Shown: positions 1 through 5,029 of the stretch, piece after piece
Position numbering within the stretch: position 1 is the stretch's first letter
How the letters are laid out: each line of letters begins with the position of its first letter
Source of the DNA: Oscillospiraceae bacterium
Lineage (GTDB): Bacteria; Bacillota; Clostridia; Oscillospirales; Oscillospiraceae
Direction of reading: 5' to 3'
Assembly (NCBI GenBank): GCA_031272845.1
Contig: JAISTA010000035.1
Location: 1 to 5,029 of the forward strand
Length of the DNA: 5,029 nucleotides
Translations under genes and position numbers: made by a program
The notes under the pieces: generated by a model
Told to the model about the DNA's origin: nothing
Seen by the model: only the letters and a program-made list of their open reading frames with translations
Database searches by the model: none

Positions 1-373
1 GCGTGTAAAACACCCAGAAGCCGTACAGCGCAACCGCAATAAGCGCGGCCGCCGCAACCGAAAGCAGTACGCGAGGCAGCAATCGCCGCTTGCGCGCCGG
101 TCTTATGCCGACCTCAAGCGGTTTGACGCTAATATCGGGCGGAAGACTCTCCTCCGCCTCCGACAGAGCGCGGACTGCCAGATCGTCGGTATCATCAGGC
201 CTTTGCGCGGCTGTATCGGGCGCTGACGTGATTATTTCAGTGGTAATCCCGGCAGGAGGCTTCTCCGGACGCGCGCGCGTGCCGGGCGCGGCCTGAGCTT
301 CAGGCGCGGTATCGCTGCCTTGCGGCGGAGATATTGCCGGCTTAACGCTGGGCGTGTTATTGTTAGGTGTCAT
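1..373 (-). CDS. N-terminal part of a single-pass membrane protein of unknown family (C-terminus beyond the window)
   Basis: I do not recognise the family. The frame is open from an ATG at 373 to the window edge, giving 124 codons. Residues 1-90 are low in hydrophobicity and rich in Pro, Ala, Thr and acidic residues, so probably disordered. A basic patch (RPARKRRLLPR, residues 91-101) is followed by one hydrophobic segment, about residues 102-122 (VLLSVAAAALIAVALYGFWV). By the positive-inside rule the tail would be cytosolic and the missing main domain extracellular. There is no cleavable signal-peptide pattern, because the hydrophobic segment lies about 100 residues in. No in-frame alternative start was found nearby, so 373 is the likely start even though no Shine-Dalgarno is visible. 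The gene has its own promoter and is separated from ribF by a terminator, so its job need not relate to the operon. Membrane-anchored sortases and LytR-type or other cell-wall enzymes of Firmicutes can have this layout, but the visible part cannot decide between them. Confidence 0.8.
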   Translation of the reverse strand, partial: MTPNNNTPSVKPAISPPQGSDTAPEAQAAPGTRARPEKPPAGITTEIITSAPDTAAQRPDDTDDLAVRALSEAEESLPPDISVKPLEVGIRPARKRRLLPRVLLSVAAAALIAVALYGFWVFYT

Positions 374-433
374 AGGTGTGTTTACATGCGGGCAGCATAG
401 CGCCCAAAAGGCAAATTTTGCAGAAATAACGTA
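374..433 (-). promoter_or_regulatory. 5' leader of the membrane-protein gene, with small hairpin and possible short upstream ORF
   Basis: This is the inferred untranslated leader of about 60 bases between the predicted transcription start (near 433) and the ATG at 373. It contains no GGAGG-like sequence at a usable distance from the start. At 405-390 the arms GGGC and GCCC can form a weak hairpin of four pairs plus a possible G-U pair. An ATG at 398-396 lies in its loop and opens an 11-codon frame (MLPACKHTYDT) that ends in TAA at 365-363, overlapping the main start out of frame. No good ribosome-binding site precedes this short frame either. Any regulatory role is speculative. Confidence 0.25.
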
Positions 434-439
434 ATATAC

Positions 440-468
440 ATTATAGTATGTTAAAGCGCGTTTGTCAA
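440..468 (-). promoter_or_regulatory. Consensus sigma-A/sigma-70 promoter for the membrane-protein gene
   Basis: On the minus strand a -35 box TTGACA (468-463) and a -10 box TATAAT (445-440) are separated by 17 bases. Both hexamers and the spacer match the housekeeping consensus exactly. The bases just upstream of the -35 (about 469-480) are AT-rich (TTAATTAAG), which could act as a modest UP-like element. Transcription would start near 433, giving a leader of about 60 bases before the ATG at 373. The promoter lies just past the ribF terminator, so it marks the start of a new transcription unit. A match this exact predicts strong, largely constitutive transcription unless a repressor binds; no clear operator palindrome was seen over it. 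Confidence 0.9.
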
Positions 469-519
469 CTTAATTAATCGAGACGAAGCGAAAACGCAGA
501 GAACACGAAATTTTCCCGT

Positions 520-548
520 AAAAAAAACCGGAAGCGTTCGCTCCCGGT
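520..548 (-). terminator. Rho-independent terminator ending the infB-ribF operon
   Basis: Read on the minus strand, a GC-rich stem begins 12 bases after the ribF stop. The arms ACCGGGAGC (548-540) and GCTTCCGGT (535-527) pair over nine positions with one G-U pair and a four-base GAAC loop. The 3' arm runs directly into eight T residues (527-520; the first also pairs with the A at 548). This is a textbook intrinsic terminator. On the plus strand the stem is followed only by a short broken T-run, so it should work in the ribF direction only. It separates the operon from the promoter at 468-440. Confidence 0.93.
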
Positions 549-560
549 CTTTGTGAAAGA

Positions 561-1460
561 TTATTTGCCGAAATATTCACGAACGGCCGCGACGTCCAGC
601 GCTATTCGCTCCTTTAACGCCGTAATGTCGGAGAATTTCTGCTCTCCGCGCGTTTTTTCATAAAGCTCAATCCGCACGGTGTGGCCGTACAGGTTGCCGC
701 GAAAGTCGAGTATATACGTCTCGGCGGTTACGGAGTCGGAGTTTTCCGCGACTGTAGGCCGCGTTCCGATATTCGTTACGCCGAAAAACTCGCCGCCCGT
801 GTCGGGATACACCCTTGCGCAGTATACGCCAAAGGCGGGAATCAGCACGTTTTCTGAAAAGCGCATATTCACCGTCGGCGTTCCGATCGTGCGGCCGAGG
901 CGAAAGCCGAAGCGCACAAAGTCAGTCAGCACATACGGATGACCGAGAAATTTCACGGCCTCGCGCATATTGCCGTCTGTCAGCAGCTCGCGTATGTGCG
1001 TGGAGGAGGACACCAGTCCGCCCTCCAAAACCTCTGAAATTACGTCAAAGCCGATACCGAGCCGCGCGCATTCCGCCGCAAGCAGCTCCGCCGTGCCCTC
1101 GCCGCGATAGCCAAAGCGGAAATTGCGGCCGAAGACGAGATGTCTCGCGCCGAAATCCTCCAGCAGGTAGCGCAAAAACTCGCGCCAGCTCATTTTCAGC
1201 GTATCCTCGTCAAAATGTACGAAAATAACGTCGTCAATCCCGAACAGACGCGAGATCAGTCCCGCCCTGTCCTCCGGCGAGCAAATCAGCGGAGTTTTGC
1301 GTCCCGTAACAAGGCTTCTCGGGTGCGCGTCAAACGTGAGCACGGAGGGAATCAGACCCCGGCTTTTTGAAACCTCGACCACGCGGCGCAAAAGCGCGGC
1401 GTGGCCAATATGAACACCGTCGAAAAATCCGAGGGCTATACATCTTTTTTTGTCTGTCAT
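561..1460 (-). CDS. ribF: Bifunctional riboflavin kinase / FAD synthetase (FMN adenylyltransferase)
   Basis: RibF phosphorylates riboflavin to FMN and then adenylylates FMN to FAD in the cytosol. The 299 residues cover both domains. In the N-terminal nucleotidyltransferase domain (about 1-165) the signature GFFDGVHIGH is at 11-20, TFDAHP at 42-47 (a variant of the usual TFDPHP-like motif), GRNFRFGYRGEG at 111-122 and SSTHIRELL at 152-160 (usually SSTRIR). In the C-terminal flavokinase domain (about 172-299) GRTIGTPTVN at 189-198 corresponds to the G-PTAN motif, GVTNIGTRPT is at 227-236, and the Glu in AETYILDF (E247) is in the place of the catalytic base. Length is near the family norm (about 300), although only ten residues precede the first motif. 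The ATG at 1460 shares one base with the truB TAA, with no clear Shine-Dalgarno, which points to translational coupling. It is the last gene of the operon. No FMN riboswitch is visible, so expression is probably set by the operon. Confidence 0.97.
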   Translation of the reverse strand: MTDKKRCIALGFFDGVHIGHAALLRRVVEVSKSRGLIPSVLTFDAHPRSLVTGRKTPLICSPEDRAGLISRLFGIDDVIFVHFDEDTLKMSWREFLRYLLEDFGARHLVFGRNFRFGYRGEGTAELLAAECARLGIGFDVISEVLEGGLVSSSTHIRELLTDGNMREAVKFLGHPYVLTDFVRFGFRLGRTIGTPTVNMRFSENVLIPAFGVYCARVYPDTGGEFFGVTNIGTRPTVAENSDSVTAETYILDFRGNLYGHTVRIELYEKTRGEQKFSDITALKERIALDVAAVREYFGK

Positions 1461-2200
1461 TAGTTGGATGAGAAAAACAGGCCGGAAATTCCGCCGTGTA
1501 TGTCTCCGTAGTGTATTATATCGGGCAGCCTGTGCGCGTTTGTCAGCGTATAAGCACCGACGCGCGTTCTGACCAGGCTCTGCATAACAGCGCCGACGCC
1601 AAGCGCCTGTCCCAGGTCATGCACCAGCGTTCTGATGTACGTTCCCTTTGACACGGCGTACCGAACGTAAAAATCAGCCCGCTCGCCGCCGTCCTCCGGG
1701 GAAAAGTCCTCAAGAACCTCGGTCGCGAACACCGTAATCTCGCGCGCAGTGCGCTCAACCTCGCCGCCGCGCCGCGCAATCTTATACAGCCGCTGGCCGT
1801 TTATCTTAACAGCGGAGTGCATTGGCGGAAGCTGAAGCTGACTGCCGGAAAAGGCCGCAAGCGCGTCCTTGAATTCGTCTATACTGACGGCGCGCGGGTT
1901 TTCCGTCCTCGTCAGCGTTCCCGTAATGTCCTGCGTGTCAGACGTTAAGCCCAGCTTTACTCCGGCTATGTATTCCTTTTGCGCGTCCGTCGAGATTTGC
2001 GCGAGCTTTGTCGCCGCGCCGAAGAATACGGGCAAAAGCCCTGTCGCGAGGGGGTCGAGCGTTCCGCCGTGACCGACCTTTTTGATGTGCGAAAGACCGC
2101 GCAGCTTCTTGCAAACGTCAAAGCTTGTCCAGTCCCGCGGCTTGTCAACGAGCAGAACGCCGGATAAGGCGAGCAGGGGAGCGTCGGTAGAATCGGGCAT
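1460..2200 (-). CDS. truB: tRNA pseudouridine(55) synthase TruB
   Basis: TruB isomerises uridine 55 in the T-loop of elongator tRNAs to pseudouridine and also helps tRNA folding. The 246 residues carry the family motifs in order: GVLLVDKPRDWTSFDV (14-29), HGGTLDPLATGLLP (44-57) with the catalytic Asp at 49, KEY (75-77), QLPPMHSAVKINGQRLYKIAR (124-143), SKGTYIRTLVHDLG (184-197) and LVRTRVGAYTL (209-219). The protein ends about 27 residues after the last motif. It is therefore shorter than the roughly 300-residue E. coli and Bacillus enzymes and appears to lack most of the C-terminal PUA-like domain that helps grip the tRNA. The ATG at 2200 overlaps the nrnA stop by one base (TAATG) with no obvious Shine-Dalgarno, and its own stop overlaps the ribF start in the same way, so translation is probably coupled through all three genes. 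Confidence 0.97.
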   Translation of the reverse strand: MPDSTDAPLLALSGVLLVDKPRDWTSFDVCKKLRGLSHIKKVGHGGTLDPLATGLLPVFFGAATKLAQISTDAQKEYIAGVKLGLTSDTQDITGTLTRTENPRAVSIDEFKDALAAFSGSQLQLPPMHSAVKINGQRLYKIARRGGEVERTAREITVFATEVLEDFSPEDGGERADFYVRYAVSKGTYIRTLVHDLGQALGVGAVMQSLVRTRVGAYTLTNAHRLPDIIHYGDIHGGISGLFFSSN

Positions 2201-3243
2201 TACAGCTGTGTGTCCGCAGTCTTTATCTCGGACTCGAAAACGAGGCTCAGCCGATTTTCAATGTCCCGCCGAACCTGCTTGCCGCTGCCCTTGCGAACAA
2301 AGCCCGCCGCGCCGCGATGTCCGCCGCCGCCGAACAGCTTTGCCGCGCTGTTTGCCGAAACAGCGCCGTTTGTGCGTACGGAAACCTTGCACTCGTCGCC
2401 CGAAATCTCGGTTATCGTGTAGGCAATGTCCACACCCTCAATTGAGGAGGCGACTGCCGCGATGTTTTCCATATCGTCCGCTGTCGCGCCCGTTGTTTCC
2501 TGAATTGAGGCGGAAATTATCGCAATAGCCGCGCGGCCGTTTTCGTAAAACTTAATTCCGCGCATCATGTCGCTTTCAACCAGAGCGCGTGCGCGGGAGG
2601 TCGTCCTGAACAGAATCTTGTTAATCCGCTCCAGGCTTATGCCGGAGGCCGCGCAGCGCGAGGCGGCAAAAAGCGAGTCGCCGGTTGTGTTCGAGTATGA
2701 AAAGCAGCCCGTATCGGTTGAGATAGCAACGTAAATCGCCTCCGCAATGTCCGGCGGAAGACGAAAGCCTTCGTTTGAAAACGCGGCTATGAGCTCATAG
2801 ATTATTTCGCCGCAGGCCGCCTTATTTTCGATAAGGCAGTATTTGCCGTAGCGCGTGTTGCTCTCGTGATGGTCGATTACAATGTCTATATCCTCGCGGT
2901 ACACCGTCGCGCCTGTTGGCAGCATTGCAAGACTCGCCGTATCGACTGTAATAATCGTATCCGGCGCGTAATCGGGCGAGAGCGCTATAAGCCCCGCCAC
3001 AAGCGGAAAATACTTCGGCGTTATCTCGCGGTTATTGTAAATGAACGCCGTTTTGCCCAGACCGCGCAAAAAACGGCAGAGTGCCGCCGCGCTGCCGATC
3101 GTGTCCCCGTCGGGGCGTTTGTGCGTGATTATCAGAAAATTGTCGCGCCGCGCAAGAAGCTCCGCCGCCGCGCGGTATGCCATAGACTGCTGCGGTACGC
3201 TTTTATTCCGCAAAACAAGCTTAACCTTTTGATTTGGCTTCAT
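2200..3243 (-). CDS. nrnA: DHH-family phosphoesterase, NrnA-type oligoribonuclease / pAp phosphatase
   Basis: The family degrades RNA oligonucleotides of two to a few residues to mononucleotides and, in many members, dephosphorylates 3'-phosphoadenosine 5'-phosphate. The 347 residues contain a DHH domain and a DHHA1 domain. Predicted metal ligands are in HKRPDGDTIGSA (41-52: H41, D45, D47), VDTAS (D101), IDHHES (D124, H125, H126) and STDTGCFSYSNT (D177). The C-terminal substrate-binding glycine motif GGGGHRGAAG is at 305-314. All key residues are present, so it should be active. The ATG at 3243 is chosen because AAGGAGA lies 10 bases upstream; Met21 is a possible but less supported start. The first 34 residues form a somewhat long basic leader before the domain. 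The gene follows rbfA with no gap and overlaps truB by one base, the usual location of nrnA in clostridial operons. The exact substrate (nanoRNA, pAp, or cyclic-dinucleotide products such as pApA) is inferred from the family. Confidence 0.9.
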   Translation of the reverse strand: MKPNQKVKLVLRNKSVPQQSMAYRAAAELLARRDNFLIITHKRPDGDTIGSAAALCRFLRGLGKTAFIYNNREITPKYFPLVAGLIALSPDYAPDTIITVDTASLAMLPTGATVYREDIDIVIDHHESNTRYGKYCLIENKAACGEIIYELIAAFSNEGFRLPPDIAEAIYVAISTDTGCFSYSNTTGDSLFAASRCAASGISLERINKILFRTTSRARALVESDMMRGIKFYENGRAAIAIISASIQETTGATADDMENIAAVASSIEGVDIAYTITEISGDECKVSVRTNGAVSANSAAKLFGGGGHRGAAGFVRKGSGKQVRRDIENRLSLVFESEIKTADTQL

Positions 3244-3594
3244 TTATATGGAATCTCCTTGATGGAGCTTGTTAATCAAGCCTTCTATTTTGTCGCCGTA
3301 TTCGCCGGATTTGTCAAAAGCAAACCGCAGCTCAGGCACGATTCGCAGCTTTACGTTCCTCGCGATTTCACGGCGCAGAAACGGAGCCGCAGAATACAGC
3401 CCGGTTTTCAGCTCCTTTTCATTATATTCGCCGAGAACCGAAATATATAGTGTGCAATAAGCGACGTCCGGACTGACAATGCATTCTGTAATTGTAATAA
3501 GCGTGCCCGAAATTCTCGGATCCGCAACCTCGCGCAGAGCGTCTGATACAACTCTTTTTATGTCAGACGCGGCGCGCTGTGATGTAATTCCCAT
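3244..3594 (-). CDS. rbfA: 30S ribosome-binding factor RbfA
   Basis: RbfA is a small KH-fold protein that binds the immature 30S subunit near the 5' end and helix 45 region of 16S rRNA. It supports late maturation, especially in the cold. The 116 residues match the usual length (about 115-135). Recognisable motifs are ADPRISGTLITITECIVSPD (24-43, matching the DPR...VTIT.V..S.D core), LYISVLG (49-55), APFLRREIARNVKLRIVPEL (70-89, matching the flR..la..l.lR..PeL core), FAFDKS (91-96) and IEGLINKL (103-110). The ATG at 3594 gives the normal N-terminus. The upstream sequence GGTTGGATAAAACAAA offers only a weak ribosome-binding site. Its TAA at 3246-3244 directly abuts the nrnA ATG, and the nrnA Shine-Dalgarno lies inside its last codons. 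No ylxP-like gene separates it from infB, unlike in Bacillus subtilis. Confidence 0.96.
   Translation of the reverse strand: MGITSQRAASDIKRVVSDALREVADPRISGTLITITECIVSPDVAYCTLYISVLGEYNEKELKTGLYSAAPFLRREIARNVKLRIVPELRFAFDKSGEYGDKIEGLINKLHQGDSI
3254..3260 (-). promoter_or_regulatory. Shine-Dalgarno sequence of nrnA inside the end of rbfA
   Basis: On the minus strand AAGGAGA lies 10 bases before the nrnA ATG at 3243 and overlaps the rbfA codons for Gln112-Gly-Asp. It is the only strong ribosome-binding site visible before any gene start in the window. It supports the ATG at 3243 over the internal Met codon 20 residues later. Confidence 0.75.
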
Positions 3595-3637
3595 TTTGTT
3601 TTATCCAACCGTATTCGTATTTTAAGGCGGACAGCTG

Positions 3638-3653
3638 CTGCGTTTTTTCGCAG
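3638..3653 (-). other. Small hairpin between infB and rbfA
   Basis: On the minus strand CTGCG (3653-3649) and CGCAG (3642-3638) form a perfect five-pair stem around a loop of six A residues, starting eight bases after the infB stop. No T-run follows it, so it is not an intrinsic terminator for the operon. On the plus strand the loop, not the flank, is T-rich, so it does not look like a terminator there either. It could be an RNA processing or stability element, or chance. The rest of the 67-base gap shows no promoter and no ORF. Confidence 0.3.
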
Positions 3654-3661
3654 ACTTTCCG

Positions 3662-5029
3662 CTAGTCCTTTATTTGCTCGACGCCGAAGGCCTCGAGAAT
3701 GTCGCCTACTTCAACGTCATTGTAATTTTCGACGGTCATACCGCACTCGAAGCCCTCGCGGACTTCCTTAACGTCGTCCTTAAAGCGGTGCAGACTGCCA
3801 AGCTCGCCCGTATAGATGACATTTCCGCCGCGAACGACGCGCACGGAGCAGTTGCGGACAATCTTGCCCTCTGTGACGTAGCAGCCAAGCACTGTTCCGA
3901 CCTTTGAGACCTTGTACAGCAGGCGAACCTCGGCCTTGCCGAACTCAACGTCGCGGTATTTCGGTGCGGTTCTGCCCTTGACTGCGGCCTCGACCTCCGC
4001 AATTGCGTCATAGATAATGCTGTGCAGGCGAATATCCGTGCCTGAGCGATCCGCCCAATCGCGCGCGGCCGTGTCGGGACGCACGTTAAAGCCGATGACG
4101 ATTGCGCCAGCCGTGTCGGCAAGCATAACGTCTGACTTTGAGATTGCGCCGACAGCCGAGTGGATGACCTTGACCGTGACTTCATCTGAGGAAAGCTTCA
4201 GCAGCGCGGACTTTACGGCCTCAGTTGAGCCCTGAACATCCGCCTTTACCACAATATTAAGCGTCTGAACGCCCTCTGCCTGTACGTTTGCAAACAAATC
4301 GTCGAGAGACACCTTAGGCGACGCAACAACCGCCGACTTGCGCTCAGCTTTGCGTTCCGCTGCAAGCTCGCGCGCCATACGCTCGTCCGTAACGGCGTTG
4401 AACTCGTCTCCCGCGTGCGGGACCTCGCTCATACCGATAACCTGACCCGGCACGGAGGGTCCGGCGGACTCAATCTTTTTGCCGTTTTCATCATTTAGAG
4501 TACGGACGCGGCCGACTGCCGTTCCCGCGATAATATAGTCGCCCTGATTCAGCGTTCCGTTTTGGACAAGCACGGTCATAATCGGGCCGCGGCCCTTGTC
4601 AAGCCGCGCCTCGATAACTGCGCCCTTGGCCAAGCGGTTCGGATTTGCGCGAAGCTCCTCCATTTCCGCCGTCAGAACAATCATCTCAAGCAGCTTGTCG
4701 ATTCCCTCGCCGGTTCTTGCCGAAACGGGTACAATAACGGTGTCTCCGCCCCACTCCTCGGGCACAAGCTCGTTATCCGCCAGCTGCTGCTTTACGCGGT
4801 CTACATTCGCGCCGGGCAGGTCGATTTTGTTCACCGCGACGATAACGGGGACATTCGCCGCCTTTGCGTGGGCGATTGACTCCTTTGTCTGCGGCATAAT
4901 TCCGTCGTCCGCCGCGACAAGCAGTATCGCGATATCCGTAATCATCGCGCCGCGCGCGCGCATTTCAACAAACGCCTCGTGTCCCGGTGTGTCAAGGAAG
5001 GTCAGCGGTTTCCCGCCGAGCTCAACCCG
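3662..5029 (-). CDS. infB: Translation initiation factor IF-2, C-terminal 455 residues (5' end outside the window)
   Basis: IF2 is the GTPase that brings fMet-tRNA to the 30S P site and promotes 50S joining. The frame is open to the right window edge, so residues here are numbered from the edge. The G3/switch II motif FLDTPGHEAF is at 11-20, with the GTPase-activating His at 17. NKID (G4) is at 67-70 and SARTGEG (G5) at 103-109. Domain II starts near 135 (KGRGPIMTVLVQNG...). A charged helix (ERMARELAAERKAERK) is near 214-229. Domain III follows from VSLDDLF to about 350, including GFNVRPDTAARDWA. The fMet-tRNA-binding C2 domain is about 360-455, with GSLHRFKDDVKEV (usually SLKRFKDDVKEV) and FECGMTVENYNDVEVGD. 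The P-loop and the variable N-terminal region lie beyond the edge. The Met that begins MRARGA is internal to the G domain and is not the start. The gene ends in TAG at 3664-3662. It is the first visible gene of the operon; nusA would be expected further upstream. Confidence 0.98.
   Translation of the reverse strand, partial: RVELGGKPLTFLDTPGHEAFVEMRARGAMITDIAILLVAADDGIMPQTKESIAHAKAANVPVIVAVNKIDLPGANVDRVKQQLADNELVPEEWGGDTVIVPVSARTGEGIDKLLEMIVLTAEMEELRANPNRLAKGAVIEARLDKGRGPIMTVLVQNGTLNQGDYIIAGTAVGRVRTLNDENGKKIESAGPSVPGQVIGMSEVPHAGDEFNAVTDERMARELAAERKAERKSAVVASPKVSLDDLFANVQAEGVQTLNIVVKADVQGSTEAVKSALLKLSSDEVTVKVIHSAVGAISKSDVMLADTAGAIVIGFNVRPDTAARDWADRSGTDIRLHSIIYDAIAEVEAAVKGRTAPKYRDVEFGKAEVRLLYKVSKVGTVLGCYVTEGKIVRNCSVRVVRGGNVIYTGELGSLHRFKDDVKEVREGFECGMTVENYNDVEVGDILEAFGVEQIKD

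Noticed and set aside
90..296. A 68-codon open frame on the plus strand
   Set aside because: It is antisense to the membrane-protein gene, which has its own promoter, a sensible start and a membrane segment. Nothing supports the plus-strand frame.
481..560. Possible FMN riboswitch or other regulatory RNA near ribF
   Set aside because: The region is downstream of ribF and is explained by the terminator. It is too short for an RFN element and shows none of its conserved features.
815..1228. A 137-codon open frame on the plus strand
   Set aside because: It is antisense to ribF, Arg/Ser-rich and without motifs, so not a gene.
2082..2528. A 148-codon open frame on the plus strand
   Set aside because: It is antisense to truB and nrnA, with an Arg/Pro/Cys-rich composition and no domain or ribosome-binding site. 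It is a shadow frame.
2866..3450. A 194-codon open frame on the plus strand
   Set aside because: It lies antisense across nrnA and rbfA, both of which carry full family motifs. The translation is rich in Arg and Cys with no recognisable domain, as expected for the shadow of a GC-rich gene.
3736..4185. A 149-codon minus-strand frame overlapping infB
   Set aside because: It is out of frame with IF2, whose domain III and C2 motifs are unbroken across the region. The Ser/Arg-rich translation is typical of a shifted frame.
4946..4962. Alternating CGCG run (possible Z-DNA or repeat)
   Set aside because: It encodes the conserved MRARGA motif of IF2 using GC-rich Arg and Ala codons. Coding constraint explains it.
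4961..4963. ATG at 4963 as the start of infB
   Set aside because: The frame continues upstream into DTPGHEAF, the G3 motif of the same GTPase domain, so this Met is internal and the gene runs off the window.

Overview
The window is a stretch of bacterial chromosome carrying the 3' part of the conserved nusA-infB translation/RNA-maturation operon. All real genes lie on the minus strand. In transcription order they are infB (5' end cut off by the window edge), rbfA, a DHH-family oligoribonuclease/pAp phosphatase (nrnA type), truB and ribF. A strong intrinsic terminator follows ribF. Next come a near-perfect housekeeping promoter and the first 124 codons of an unrelated membrane-anchored protein that runs off the left edge.

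The order infB-rbfA-nrnA-truB-ribF is typical of Firmicutes. The tight packing, the terminator with a long U-tract and the exact TTGACA-17-TATAAT promoter fit a Clostridia-type organism. By eye the base composition is moderately GC-rich (not counted), and codons often end in G or C. That would suit a gut-type Oscillospirales or related clostridial lineage, but this is inference and no species can be named.

Layout from right to left: infB (5029-3662, partial); a 67-base gap with a small hairpin; rbfA (3594-3244); nrnA (3243-2200), abutting rbfA and preceded by a good Shine-Dalgarno inside the end of rbfA; truB (2200-1460) and ribF (1460-561), each joined to the gene before it by a one-base TAATG stop/start overlap; terminator (548-520); promoter (468-440); about 60 bases of 5' leader; start of the unknown membrane protein (373-1). 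No stretch longer than 300 bases lacks a gene.

Together the operon links translation initiation (IF2), 30S maturation (RbfA), turnover of very short RNAs and pAp (NrnA), tRNA pseudouridine-55 formation (TruB) and FMN/FAD synthesis (RibF). I found no mobile element, CRISPR array, tRNA or rRNA, and nothing resembling a novel multi-gene system. The points most worth a second look are at the left end: the unidentified membrane protein, its consensus promoter, and its leader, which lacks a visible ribosome-binding site but has a short overlapping upstream ORF.
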